DNA of 64,000 bases from RGIG6178 sp045612885 (GCA_045612885.1 JAZKZZ010000015.1:1-64000), one strand, 5' to 3'; positions 9,001 through 18,324 are shown, counted from the first letter of the stretch. A program made the numbers and translations. The notes: generated from the sequence alone by a model not told the origin.

Positions 9001-9029
9001 ATTTTAGCTTTTGATATTATCCAAATCAA
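9001..9029 (-). promoter_or_regulatory. Promoter of the DUF4116 gene
   Basis: On the minus strand TTGATT (9024-9029) and TAAAAT (9001-9006) are 17 bases apart, leaving a leader of about 25-30 bases containing GGAGGG before ATG 8967. Confidence 0.5.
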
Positions 9030-9080
9030 GAAAGTTTTCAAGATTACCACATATCATACTTTTATAAAAATAAATTATTT

Positions 9081-9746
9081 TTATTCATTATTCCAATCAA
9101 TTTCTTCTCTATTATGATTCTTTAGAAATTCATTTGCTTTAGAGAAATGCTTACACCCAAAAAAGCCATTATAAGCACTAAGAGGAGATGGATGAACTGT
9201 CTCTAATACTAAATGATGTGGGTTAGTAATTAAAGCCTTTTTAGTTCTAGATGGTCCTCCCCATAAAATAAACACTTTTGGAGTATCATCATCATTTAAT
9301 TGCTTAATTACTCTATCAGTAAATATTTCCCATCCTTTATTTTTATGAGCCATGGGTTTAGAATCTACAACACTCATAATTGTATTCAATAATAAAACAC
9401 CTTGTTTAGCCCATTTAGTTAAATCACCATGATTAGGTATGTTATATCCTAAATCACTATTAATTTCTTTATATATATTAACTAAACTTGGAGGTACTTT
9501 AATTCCCTTATTAACTGAAAAACATAATCCATGAGCTTGATTAACTTGATGATATGGATCTTGCCCTAAAATAACAACTTTAACATCTTTAAAATCAGTT
9601 AATTCAAAACATCTAAATATATCTTTTTTAGCAGGATATACAGTCTTTGTATTATATTCATTAACTAAAAATGATTTTAAATTTTGAAAGTACTCTTGTG
9701 CTATTTCATTGTCTATAAATTCTTGCCAACCATTTGTAATTTTCAT
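9081..9746 (-). CDS. ung: Uracil-DNA glycosylase, family 1
   Basis: The enzyme removes uracil from DNA at the start of base-excision repair. The 221-residue product carries GQDPYH (about 61-66; the Asp activates water) and, near the C-terminus, HPSPLSAYNGFFGCKHF, the minor-groove and leucine loop region. It also has the uracil-pocket segment AHGLCFS and a LLNTIMSV strand. Length is normal. The GGTGATA site upstream of ATG 9746 supports the start. It is flanked by unrelated genes and appears to be a single-gene unit. Confidence 0.95.
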   Translation of the reverse strand: MKITNGWQEFIDNEIAQEYFQNLKSFLVNEYNTKTVYPAKKDIFRCFELTDFKDVKVVILGQDPYHQVNQAHGLCFSVNKGIKVPPSLVNIYKEINSDLGYNIPNHGDLTKWAKQGVLLLNTIMSVVDSKPMAHKNKGWEIFTDRVIKQLNDDDTPKVFILWGGPSRTKKALITNPHHLVLETVHPSPLSAYNGFFGCKHFSKANEFLKNHNREEIDWNNE

Positions 9747-9785
9747 ATTATCACCATAAATATGATACTATAAAAAACGATAAAT

Positions 9786-9811
9786 AAAAAGGTATAAATT
9801 CTATTTATACC
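9786..9811 (-). terminator. Terminator of the 633-residue gene
   Basis: A perfect 9-base stem, GGTATAAAT/ATTTATACC (9791-9799 with 9803-9811), has a 3-base loop and on the minus strand is followed by a T-run complementary to 9786-9790. The gene's stop codon (9805-9807) lies inside the hairpin. Confidence 0.8.
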
Positions 9812-11706
9812 CTATTATTTTTATGTTTATTTATCTGCTTTAAAATTTCTTTTTTTAATATTTTTTGAAGTTCGACATTCACACCTGTTTCTTTAAGAAA
9901 TAATTCTAAACCTTCAACAAAATCTTCAACTCCATTTTCCCAATTCTTATAAATATCCATTTCTCCATGTTTATTTTTTCTAACTTTATTTAAACCATTA
10001 TATTTATGAAGATGAGTGGTGGTGTCAATCTTTACAGCTCCTGTGTTTTTATGAGTTCCCTTCTTAATATAATTATCCATTCTTAAAATCTGAATTCTAT
10101 TACTAATCTCAGGTCCTACTAACAAGTTTAATTGAATTTCAAATTTAGTTTTATCTTGAGTAATATCATTTATATCAATATGTAATAGATAATAATTAGC
10201 ATTATCTTTATCTTTTCTTATCATCGTACCATTTTGATTTTTCAAAACTATTCCTAATCGAAGTTTATTATCTACCTTATTAACTTTAATGTCTTCTAGT
10301 GAGTATAAACGAGGCAATCTCAATATAGCTTCATCTGGTACTATAAAATCACTTTGAACTTCTGAAAAGGCAGTACTATTTATTTTGTTTTCATCCTGAT
10401 ATAAATCATTCAAATTTTCCTCTAACTTATTTATATCTTCTTCTTTCCACTTTAAATACTTTTTCACTAACCAATTTAAAATAATAGTATTATTAGTTTC
10501 TAATAAATATTTCAAATTTTTAGCAAAAACAAGATCATTATATAAATCTAAATCTATTCCTTTATTATCTTTTTTGCTTATCAATTGCAAGTTATATATT
10601 GATGGGCTATTAGGGTAAAATTTGCTAGCAATATGATGAAATAATGCTTCACTATAACCAAGTTGCATTACCCTCATTAAATATTTTGATTGTTCTTTAG
10701 GATCATTTAAGTTAGCGTCTTTTAAATCTTGATAAATATCAGCATTATACTTTTCTTTATAAGCTAGTTCCAATTTGTTAATTACTGGATATGGTATATA
10801 CATCAATCTATTTATATCTTCTTGAGATATTTCTTTTAATAAACCATTTTTACAAGCAAAATAAATAAGTTCAATCATTTGATTAAAGTTAATATCTTCA
10901 GTATTATCGAGTTTCTTATAACTTTTAAAGCCAATTTCTATGAATTTTAAAATAAGATCCAATTCCTCTAAATTCTCTTTCAAATACTCCACTTTAAGAG
11001 ATTTTTCTAATCTTATCGAATCATTAATTACAATATTTCTAAGATATTCACGATATTTTTTACTAGCATTACCTTCTTTAATTTCACTTTCTAATATCTT
11101 TCTAATTTCAAATAATAAATGATCGCTTTCTATAAGGTCTGGATACATTCCTTTTACTTTTACATTTGAAAGGGCGCGTCTAACTTTATTTTGAAGTATA
11201 TCTATTGTTCTTTTGAAACATCTTATATTTTCTTCATCAGTTTCATCAATCACTTCACTTGTAAATGGCTGAAATCTACCACTAACCACATTACAATAAT
11301 TATCTATTTCTGCTCTAAATTGTGCTTTAGCTTGTTCATCTAATGCCTTATATACTTGTAATATATTCGTGTATAAAGCTGGCAATGAACGCAATGTATT
11401 ATCAGAATAAATAGCTAAAGTATCTTTTATAGAAAAACCATTTTTCTTAACAAATTCATATAACTCACTATATAGTCTAAATGACTTTTGCATATATATA
11501 AGCTTATATGAAAAAATATCAGAATTCAGTTCGCTAATATACTCTTCTTCTTTTTTACTAAGTGAAATATTATATTTATTTAATAATTGTTGATATGACT
11601 CTATAGAGTCTGAATCAGATGAAGCAACAAGTAATTCATCTAGTAATTGATGAAGCGGAAGTTTATTATCTTTAAATAATAAAGAATATATTGTTTCTTT
11701 ACTCAT
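9805..11706 (-). CDS. Unknown 633-residue protein with conserved-looking C-terminal domain
   Basis: No signal peptide or membrane segment is visible. Residues 1 to about 450 are almost entirely helical and charged, with no motif I recognise. A separate alpha/beta module begins near residue 470 (RLPRLYSLEDI) and contains a run RMDNYIKKGTHKN...THLHKYNG with clustered His, Asp and Asn. That looks like a small domain seen in uncharacterised phage- or defence-associated proteins (possibly DUF6978-like), but the resemblance is from memory only. AGAAGGTGATG precedes ATG 11706, and a good promoter lies upstream. It is monocistronic. Function unknown. Confidence 0.75.
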   Translation of the reverse strand: MSKETIYSLLFKDNKLPLHQLLDELLVASSDSDSIESYQQLLNKYNISLSKKEEEYISELNSDIFSYKLIYMQKSFRLYSELYEFVKKNGFSIKDTLAIYSDNTLRSLPALYTNILQVYKALDEQAKAQFRAEIDNYCNVVSGRFQPFTSEVIDETDEENIRCFKRTIDILQNKVRRALSNVKVKGMYPDLIESDHLLFEIRKILESEIKEGNASKKYREYLRNIVINDSIRLEKSLKVEYLKENLEELDLILKFIEIGFKSYKKLDNTEDINFNQMIELIYFACKNGLLKEISQEDINRLMYIPYPVINKLELAYKEKYNADIYQDLKDANLNDPKEQSKYLMRVMQLGYSEALFHHIASKFYPNSPSIYNLQLISKKDNKGIDLDLYNDLVFAKNLKYLLETNNTIILNWLVKKYLKWKEEDINKLEENLNDLYQDENKINSTAFSEVQSDFIVPDEAILRLPRLYSLEDIKVNKVDNKLRLGIVLKNQNGTMIRKDKDNANYYLLHIDINDITQDKTKFEIQLNLLVGPEISNRIQILRMDNYIKKGTHKNTGAVKIDTTTHLHKYNGLNKVRKNKHGEMDIYKNWENGVEDFVEGLELFLKETGVNVELQKILKKEILKQINKHKNNRV

Positions 11707-11726
11707 AGCATCACCTTCTACAAATA

Positions 11727-11755
11727 ATTATATATTATATTATAGTTTCAATCAA
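11727..11755 (-). promoter_or_regulatory. Promoter of the 633-residue gene
   Basis: On the minus strand TTGATT (11750-11755) and a perfect TATAAT (11727-11732) are 17 bases apart, about 20 bases upstream of ATG 11706. Confidence 0.6.
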
Positions 11756-11756
11756 A

Positions 11757-11785
11757 TAAAAAAACAGCCTATAATCACAGGCTGT
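11757..11785 (-). terminator. Terminator of the patatin-ychF-RSH gene cluster
   Basis: A perfect 7-base stem, ACAGCCT/AGGCTGT (11764-11770 with 11779-11785), has an 8-base loop. On the minus strand it is followed by seven T (complement of 11757-11763). It ends transcription coming through the patatin gene that stops at 11808. Confidence 0.88.
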
Positions 11786-11807
11786 CTCATATTTTAAAAT
11801 TATATAT

Positions 11808-12659
11808 CTATATATTAGAATAATAGTTCTTTCTTTTTTCTTTAGAAAATCTATTCTTAAATCCTACCATTACTTTTTGATACCATTTAATACCAATAAC
11901 TCTTTCCTTAATTAATCTTTGTATTAACTCCTTAGCAACTTTATATCCTATATTCATTCTTTCTATGCATCTACTAGCCACAAAATCTAAGGTTCCATCT
12001 TTTAACCCTTGGTTATTACTACTACTAACAAAATCAATAATTAAAGTATTATCATCACTATATTTATATGCATCACTTGTTTCTTTTAAAGGAACTACAA
12101 ATATAAGATTACATCCTTTATTTTTCAATGTTTCAACGGGAGTATTATTAACAACTCCTCCATCCATATATTTTATTCCATCTATTACAACAGGTTCAAA
12201 AACAATTGGAATAGCACTACTTGCTAATAAATATTTGATTATATCATCTTTATTTTTACCATTAACTTTAAATTCTGTAGGCGCATCTTTTATCTTTCTA
12301 GTCAAAGGTGTTGCTACTATATAACACTCAACTTTTGATTTACTGATTTTCTCAAAATTCATATTATCATTAGCAAGTTTTACAAAACCATCTCTAGAAA
12401 AGATACTTCTATTTCTTATTTTACTAGTAAAACTAGTTTTACTTAAGGCAACATCTTTACTCATATTACCCCAAATATTAATAGCACCATCTACATCCTT
12501 TTCTAACACTTTCATAGCATTTAATGCTCCAATTGAGGTTCCACTAACACAATCAATATGTTTTAATAATTTATATTCTTTTAGAGCTTTTAAAACACCT
12601 ACTTGATAAGCACCTTTAGCTCCTCCACCACCTAAAACTAGTCCTATTTTATTTTTCAT
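11808..12659 (-). CDS. Patatin-like phospholipase (first of two)
   Basis: The 283-residue product has the patatin serine-aspartate dyad layout: the oxyanion-hole motif LVLGGGGAKGAYQ at the N-terminus, the nucleophile elbow GTSIG with Ser42, and DGG with Asp166. Such enzymes hydrolyse acyl esters of phospholipids or other lipids. No signal peptide is present, so it is probably cytosolic and acts at the inner face of the membrane. It lies two bases downstream of ychF, so the two are probably co-transcribed. The C-terminal 60 residues are basic, which fits membrane association. The substrate is not predictable. Confidence 0.88.
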   Translation of the reverse strand: MKNKIGLVLGGGGAKGAYQVGVLKALKEYKLLKHIDCVSGTSIGALNAMKVLEKDVDGAINIWGNMSKDVALSKTSFTSKIRNRSIFSRDGFVKLANDNMNFEKISKSKVECYIVATPLTRKIKDAPTEFKVNGKNKDDIIKYLLASSAIPIVFEPVVIDGIKYMDGGVVNNTPVETLKNKGCNLIFVVPLKETSDAYKYSDDNTLIIDFVSSSNNQGLKDGTLDFVASRCIERMNIGYKVAKELIQRLIKERVIGIKWYQKVMVGFKNRFSKEKRKNYYSNI

Positions 12660-12661
12660 AT

Positions 12662-13765
12662 CTATACATTAAACTTAAAGAACATGATATCTCCATCCTT
12701 AACAACATATTCTTTTCCTTCTATTCTTAGTTTTCCATTTTCTTTAACTTTTAATTCGCTTTTATAATTCATAATATCTTCATAAGTATAGACTTCAGCT
12801 TTAATAAATCCTCGTTTAAAATCGGTATGAATAATACCTGCACAATCTGGGGCATTCATTCCCTTTTTAAAAGTCCAAGCTCTAACTTCATCGCTTCCAC
12901 ATGTAAAATATGTTTCAAGTCCTAACAATGAATACATGGCTTTAGTTAACTTATCTAATCCAGATTCTTCAATTCCAAGCTCACTTAAAAATTCTTGTTT
13001 TTCTTCATCCTCTAAAGTTGCTAAATCAGACTCTATTTGCGCACTGATTGGTAAAACTAAACTATTTTCTTGTTTAGCATATTCTACTAATTTGTTATAT
13101 TCTGCATTACTAGTAGGATTACTAACTTCACTTTCATTTAAATTAGCAACATAAATAATTGGTTTTAAACTTAACAAATTAAAATTCCTTACTAATAATA
13201 ATTCTTTTTCATCTAAAGTTAATGATCTTAAATTTTTCCCTTCAAGTAATGCATTTTTTAATTTCATTAAAGTTTCATATTCAAATACTGCTTCTTTCTC
13301 TTTGCTAGTAATTGCTTTTTTATATACTTTTTCAATTCTTTTTTCTACAATTTCCAAATCAGAAAAAACAAGCTCTAAATTAATAATTTCTACATCTCTA
13401 ATTGCATCAACACTACCTTCAACGTGAAGTATTTCATTATTTTCAAAACATCTTACCACTTGGCAAATCGCATCAGTTTCTCTAATATTGCTTAAAAATT
13501 TATTTCCCAATCCTTCACCTTTACTAGCACCTTTTACTAAACCTGCAATATCTACAAATTCTAAAGTCGCTCTTATAACCTTTTTTGGACTAAATAAAGG
13601 CACCATATCATCAATTCTTTTATCTTTTACTTCCACTACTCCACTATTTGGCTCAATTGTAGCAAAAGGGTAATTTGCCGCCTCTACTTGACTTAATGTA
13701 ATTGCATTAAATAATGTTGATTTACCAACATTTGGCATTCCTACTATTCCTGCTTTTAATCCCAT
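12662..13765 (-). CDS. ychF: Ribosome-binding ATPase YchF (Obg family)
   Basis: The 367-residue protein belongs to the conserved OLA1/YchF ATPases, which associate with the ribosome and respond to redox state. The G1 loop GMPNVGKST, switch region DIAGLVKGASKGEGLGN and the altered specificity motif NLNE (in place of NKxD, explaining ATP preference) are visible, followed by a helical insertion and a C-terminal TGS domain ending FFKFNV. Length is standard. The gene starts with ATG 13765 and runs into the downstream patatin gene. Confidence 0.96.
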   Translation of the reverse strand: MGLKAGIVGMPNVGKSTLFNAITLSQVEAANYPFATIEPNSGVVEVKDKRIDDMVPLFSPKKVIRATLEFVDIAGLVKGASKGEGLGNKFLSNIRETDAICQVVRCFENNEILHVEGSVDAIRDVEIINLELVFSDLEIVEKRIEKVYKKAITSKEKEAVFEYETLMKLKNALLEGKNLRSLTLDEKELLLVRNFNLLSLKPIIYVANLNESEVSNPTSNAEYNKLVEYAKQENSLVLPISAQIESDLATLEDEEKQEFLSELGIEESGLDKLTKAMYSLLGLETYFTCGSDEVRAWTFKKGMNAPDCAGIIHTDFKRGFIKAEVYTYEDIMNYKSELKVKENGKLRIEGKEYVVKDGDIMFFKFNV

Positions 13766-13796
13766 ATTATTTCAACTCCCTTGCTATTATATCACA

Positions 13797-15248
13797 CTAT
13801 ATACCCAAATACTCTTTTATTTTCATCTTTGTATAATTACTATTACTAAATTCTAACCAAGATTTATCTATACTAACTTTAGAACCATATTTAACAGTAA
13901 TTATACACCCATTTTTTAATTGCGTGCTAAAATCACATTCTAGTCCATTAATTAACAATCTTGTAATTCTAGAAGCACTTATACTATCTACTTTAAAAGC
14001 GAAATCTAGAGCTGTAGCTCCTATTGGAAGTACAATTACTTCTCCTTTAGTAGAATACACATAGATATATCTACTCTTATTGAATACATCCTCTTCTAGA
14101 ATCTTTACATAAGTATTAGAATCCACACCATCAACCATATTAATCCTATCTAACTCTTTTATGATAGTTAAGTGATTTCTTATATCTTCTTGCTCTTTTT
14201 CTTTTGAATACCCTTTCTTTTCATTATATTTCCACTTACTTGCTACACCCTCAGTATATATACTTTTCATCACTTTAGTAGAAATGGCAATCTTAATAGG
14301 ATTTCCACTTGGCCCAATAACAATTGTATGCAATGCTTGATACATATTATATTTAGGTGAAGAAATATAATCTTTTAGTTTACCAATAAGAGGAGTATAG
14401 ATTGAGTGAACTACTCCTAAAGCTAAATAACAATCTAGATTATCTTCTACTACTATATTAATAACATCTATATCTTCAATTTCTTCAATATTACCAACAT
14501 AATTAATATATTTATAAATCTTATATATCTCTTTATTTGTATGATATACATCATTATCTATCCCTACACTTTTTAAAGCTATACTAAGATTTTTATTCAT
14601 CATTTCAATACCAATTCTATGAGTATTATTGTGCTCCTTTAGATAATCTGTTATATAAACATATTTCTCATTATCTAAATAATACAAGCATAATTCTTCT
14701 AATTCTTTAGCAATAGCATTTAATCCTAAATATCTAGCAACAGGTGCATATAGTTCCATGGTTTGTTTAGAAATAGTTATTTGCTTCTTCTTCTCCATAG
14801 CAGCTAAAGTTCTCATATTATTCAATCTGTCAGCAAGTTTTATAATAATTACTCTTACATCATCTCTCATCAAATTAAATAATTTTTGCACTGTCTTATT
14901 TTTATTATCTTTTTCTTCACTACTAACTTTAGTAACAGCTTCTACTAAATCTGCTACATCTTTAGAAAACTCATCTTCTATAGTCTTATAGGTAATATTC
15001 TCGATATCTTCAATTGTATCATGTAACAAAGTAGCCACTATTGTGTTAGGACCAGCATGTAAATCTACTACTATATCACTAGCATCTAATAAATGAGTTA
15101 AATATGGACTCCCATCTTTTCTTAAAATACCCTCAAAAGCATTCTTAGCAAAACTATAAGCATGCTTTATCGCCAACAAGTCTTCACTATTTTGAATATA
15201 CTCTAATATTTTTTGATAAATTCCCTCAAATTTTAAATCCATATCCAT
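13797..15248 (-). CDS. Short RelA/SpoT-type protein, probably a (p)ppGpp hydrolase only
   Basis: The product has an HD hydrolase domain (PYLTH, LLHDTIED with His76-Asp77, KLADRLNNM), then a RelA/SpoT nucleotidyltransferase domain and a C-terminal TGS domain (about residues 390-460). The usual helical and ACT/RRM regulatory part is absent, so it is about 480 rather than 700 or more residues. The hydrolase motifs are intact, but the synthetase has lost key positions: the RxKxxxS loop reads HTNKEIYKIYKY, and the catalytic Glu region EVQIRT reads KIAISTK. I infer a mainly or solely degradative enzyme. ATG 15248 is chosen because AGGTG is well placed before it; GTG 15257 is an alternative. Confidence 0.85.
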   Translation of the reverse strand: MDMDLKFEGIYQKILEYIQNSEDLLAIKHAYSFAKNAFEGILRKDGSPYLTHLLDASDIVVDLHAGPNTIVATLLHDTIEDIENITYKTIEDEFSKDVADLVEAVTKVSSEEKDNKNKTVQKLFNLMRDDVRVIIIKLADRLNNMRTLAAMEKKKQITISKQTMELYAPVARYLGLNAIAKELEELCLYYLDNEKYVYITDYLKEHNNTHRIGIEMMNKNLSIALKSVGIDNDVYHTNKEIYKIYKYINYVGNIEEIEDIDVINIVVEDNLDCYLALGVVHSIYTPLIGKLKDYISSPKYNMYQALHTIVIGPSGNPIKIAISTKVMKSIYTEGVASKWKYNEKKGYSKEKEQEDIRNHLTIIKELDRINMVDGVDSNTYVKILEEDVFNKSRYIYVYSTKGEVIVLPIGATALDFAFKVDSISASRITRLLINGLECDFSTQLKNGCIITVKYGSKVSIDKSWLEFSNSNYTKMKIKEYLGI

Positions 15249-15257
15249 CACACACAC

Positions 15258-16148
15258 CTACTCTCCTACAAACATTTTTATCTTTTTATGTAAACATTTA
15301 ACTTCAATATTTTGAAAATCAGATTTATCCCCATCAATATTCCACAAAACTTTATCTTTTACCTTAACACTTATATTCTTTCCACTATATACTTTGACTG
15401 AAGAAAACTTTCTTAAATTTTCAACACCTGCTACAAACACAGACCAAATATTAACTGGTGTATTAAAGTAATCTTTTTTAATAATAACTAAATCTATAAT
15501 TCCATCATCTAACTTAGCGTTTTTATTAAATTTAGGAAATCCTCCAACTGATTTACTATTTAAAAGTAAAGCTAGAATGCAATCTTCTTCTTTGTATTTT
15601 ATACTATCTACTTCTATATCTAATTTGTATGTTTTAACATGAAAACTCTCTTTTATCGCTGATAATACATATGCGGCTTTACCAATCTTTCTTTTCAGTT
15701 TTTGATCTGCATTATATACTCCTGCAGTATATGTACCAATGCCCGCTACATATGACATATAAGAATCATTGATTTTACACAAATCAATTTCTTTTATTTT
15801 ACCTTCTAAAATCACATCTAAAGCCTTATCTATATTATGAGACAATTTATGATTATTAGCTAAATCACAACAACTTCCTGAAGGAATATATCCAAGAACC
15901 GGCGTGTTTTCTATATCACCTATTCCTTTTAGAACTTCACTAAATGTTCCATCCCCTCCACAAACAATTATTGCATCATACTTACTAGCAGCATCTTTTC
16001 CTATTTCTATAGCCTCTTTAGCATAGTTAGTAGCTCTAATATCTACTACATCGTATTTAGACTTTAATCTCTCCATTAAAAAGGGTAATTTTCTTATAAA
16101 TCTCCTACTTCCTCCACTTACAGGATTATAAATAACTAAACATTTCAT
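15258..16148 (-). CDS. Diacylglycerol/lipid kinase, DagK-YegS family
   Basis: The 296-residue protein shows the DAGK catalytic fold: IYNPVSGG at the start, the nucleotide-binding GGDGT motif (about 64-68), a PSGSCCDLA segment where many relatives read PxGTxNDxA, and a late IDGD that helps bind metal. Family members phosphorylate diacylglycerol, undecaprenol-like or sphingoid lipids with ATP. The GDPD and patatin genes upstream suggest a role in recycling lipid headgroup and acyl products. It ends next to the RelA/SpoT-type gene start. The exact substrate is unknown. Confidence 0.88.
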   Translation of the reverse strand: MKCLVIYNPVSGGSRRFIRKLPFLMERLKSKYDVVDIRATNYAKEAIEIGKDAASKYDAIIVCGGDGTFSEVLKGIGDIENTPVLGYIPSGSCCDLANNHKLSHNIDKALDVILEGKIKEIDLCKINDSYMSYVAGIGTYTAGVYNADQKLKRKIGKAAYVLSAIKESFHVKTYKLDIEVDSIKYKEEDCILALLLNSKSVGGFPKFNKNAKLDDGIIDLVIIKKDYFNTPVNIWSVFVAGVENLRKFSSVKVYSGKNISVKVKDKVLWNIDGDKSDFQNIEVKCLHKKIKMFVGE

Positions 16149-16150
16149 AG

Positions 16151-16906
16151 CTAAATATCCTTACTCTCTAATCCTTCAATAATAAAATTATCATAGTACT
16201 TTTTCAATTCTTTAATCTTAGTCTTATCATTTAAAGTCCAACCAGTAATCTTATATCCCTTATTTTTATAACTCTCCAACAATTTGTAATTAATATTATC
16301 AACATCATATGATATAAAATCTGGTTTTACTAAGAATTTAAACATATGCTTATTAACTACCAATTTATGAATAAACCCTTTTTTATGATTACTTCCAATT
16401 CTCCCTAGAAAAACATCCTTATCTAATTTTTTATATGCTCTAAGAAGGACAGGATTAAATGATACAATTACATATTTACCTTTATAATCCTTTAATAACT
16501 CATATACTTGTTTTACTAATATTTTATTTAATTTTGAATTAACACTCTTTAACTCAATCATTAGTTCAACTTTTCCATCTACCATATTTAATACATCTTT
16601 GAATAAAGGAACACTAACATCCTCTCTTAATTTATTAATTCTTTTATAAGAAATATCACTTACTAATCTATCTCTATTAAATAATCTTTTCAAATTATCA
16701 TCATGAAAACAAATAACTTTATAATCGCCTGTTAATTGTACATCAAATTCAAATGGTGATTTATCATCAATTGACAATTTAAATGCTTCCAATGTATTTT
16801 CATATATCTTTACATTATCAAATTTTCCCCTATGATAAATAGGTTTATTGAATAACCATTTGCATTCTTTATCGAATTTAATTTTTCTTTCTTCTTTACT
16901 CTTCAA
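16151..16906 (-). CDS. Glycerophosphodiester phosphodiesterase
   Basis: The enzyme cleaves glycerophosphodiesters into glycerol-3-phosphate and an alcohol. GDPD motifs are present: YHRGKFD with the catalytic His, ENT, FEFDVQLTGD, VICFHDDNLKRL with the second His, IELK and GWTLND near the C-terminus. No signal peptide is seen, so it acts in the cytosol on lipid headgroup products. I place the start at TTG 16906 because GGAGGT lies seven bases upstream; the longer frame would begin with a TTG fused to that ribosome binding site. The start lies inside the end of the patatin gene, indicating translational coupling. Confidence 0.88.
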   Translation of the reverse strand: MKSKEERKIKFDKECKWLFNKPIYHRGKFDNVKIYENTLEAFKLSIDDKSPFEFDVQLTGDYKVICFHDDNLKRLFNRDRLVSDISYKRINKLREDVSVPLFKDVLNMVDGKVELMIELKSVNSKLNKILVKQVYELLKDYKGKYVIVSFNPVLLRAYKKLDKDVFLGRIGSNHKKGFIHKLVVNKHMFKFLVKPDFISYDVDNINYKLLESYKNKGYKITGWTLNDKTKIKELKKYYDNFIIEGLESKDI

Positions 16907-17759
16907 TTTTTTTACCTCCAATATATTTCTGAATTTTAGAAATCATATTAGTAGCATCTTGATATCCAATATTATAAATATTAGTTAGTTTATCCCCGCT
17001 TTTTTCTAGACTATTAATAATTAACGGCTCGCTAGGATAAATAGCTAAAATCTTTCCTTCTTGTTCAAGAGCATCTATTAAATCTCTTGTTACATTATAC
17101 TTATTAAATCTATTTTCCATGCTCTTAATCAAATTAGGATATCTAAAATATTTAGTCTTATATGCATTCATTAACTTATATGGTTTACATTTAAATGATT
17201 TATCCCTTGTTAATACTACAATCACCTTATCATAATTATCTTCAAGCGCTTTAATAACAGGTATAGAATCACTCATTCCTCCATCTAATAATTTCATATT
17301 ATCTATTTCAACAACTTTAGAAAACAAAGGCAAAGATGCACTTGCTTTAATATAATCCCTGTCCCTTTTAAAATACGTAATATTTTTATACACTGGAGCA
17401 CCAGTAACTATATTAGTACAAGTTACCACAAAATTTTCCTTGTTATTATCAAAAGCTTCTACATCAAAAGGATCAATTTCATCATTAACTTCATTAAACA
17501 AAAAATCTAAATTAAGAACACTTTGTAATCTTAAAATTCTTTTATAATCAACACACTTTTTTGACAGGGCATATTCTTTATTAATTCTAAAACTTCTTCC
17601 TCTTTGTCTTGATAAATACGACAAAGAATTAAGTGCTCCTGCACTAACTGAATAAATATTAGGAATATATATTTTATTATCCAAAAAAGCATCTAGTACA
17701 CCCGCAGTATAAGTCCCACGGTTTCCTCCACCCTCTAAAACTAAGCAAACTCTCTTCAT
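16896..17759 (-). CDS. Patatin-like phospholipase (second of two)
   Basis: This protein has the oxyanion motif LVLEGGGNRGTYTAG, a serine elbow SVSAG (Ser39) in which the first Gly of GxSxG is replaced by Ser, and DGG with its dyad Asp. It is only distantly related to the patatin at 11808 and resembles the patatin branch often annotated as the YjjU/YlbK type. The start is ATG 17759, with AAGAGGTG upstream; the in-frame GTG at 17765 is part of that site. It is the second gene of the cluster after the LemA-like gene and overlaps the GDPD gene. Confidence 0.85.
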   Translation of the reverse strand: MKRVCLVLEGGGNRGTYTAGVLDAFLDNKIYIPNIYSVSAGALNSLSYLSRQRGRSFRINKEYALSKKCVDYKRILRLQSVLNLDFLFNEVNDEIDPFDVEAFDNNKENFVVTCTNIVTGAPVYKNITYFKRDRDYIKASASLPLFSKVVEIDNMKLLDGGMSDSIPVIKALEDNYDKVIVVLTRDKSFKCKPYKLMNAYKTKYFRYPNLIKSMENRFNKYNVTRDLIDALEQEGKILAIYPSEPLIINSLEKSGDKLTNIYNIGYQDATNMISKIQKYIGGKKIEE

Positions 17760-17768
17760 AGGCACCTC

Positions 17769-18248
17769 TTAATACAATTTTGCGTCTTCAATAGACATAA
17801 CTTTTGCTAAAACAGCGTTTAGACCATTAGATTTATAACTATTGTAAGAGCAAACTAATTCATTATAATATTCTTTAATATAATTTATTTTTAATTCTGA
17901 TTCATTACATTGATTAATCAATAAACTATCATCAAAACTATTCATACAATTAACATAATATTTATTAAATCGTTTTAATCCATCTATATCTAATATTTTT
18001 TTACTACTATAATGGTTAATACTCTCAATGATATTTGTATATTTTTCTTCTTCAATAATATCCTTATTAATCTCTATATACTCTTTTAATAAACTATGTT
18101 TAATACTAACTTGTCCTCTTATTTGTGCTAAAATATTTTCTAACTTTTTCTTATTTACACGCATTTTAATATACATGACTATTGGATAAATACATCCTAT
18201 AATAAATATCACACTAAGAGTTCCTATTAGCCACCAAATAAATTCCAT
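17769..18248 (-). CDS. LemA-like membrane protein
   Basis: The 159-residue protein starts with a transmembrane helix (about residues 3-25), followed by a long helical cytosolic domain. The spacing of LLKEYIEINK and the closing INYIKEYYNELVCSYNSYKS resemble LemA proteins, which form a helical bundle with an anchored N-terminus. The match is by pattern only. GGGGAGAG precedes ATG 18248, so the longer in-frame version from 18275 is rejected. It appears to be the first gene of the lipid-turnover cluster. The role of LemA proteins is not well established. Confidence 0.65.
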   Translation of the reverse strand: MEFIWWLIGTLSVIFIIGCIYPIVMYIKMRVNKKKLENILAQIRGQVSIKHSLLKEYIEINKDIIEEEKYTNIIESINHYSSKKILDIDGLKRFNKYYVNCMNSFDDSLLINQCNESELKINYIKEYYNELVCSYNSYKSNGLNAVLAKVMSIEDAKLY

Positions 18249-18324
18249 ATAAATCTCTCCCCATATTAATACCATTATATCAAATTATCAATATTTTATA
18301 TTAATATCCTTATTTTTTTATAAT

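Noticed and set aside
9062..9086. AT-rich inverted repeat after ung as terminator
   Set aside because: The arms are only A/T with a one-base loop, so a stable hairpin is unlikely.
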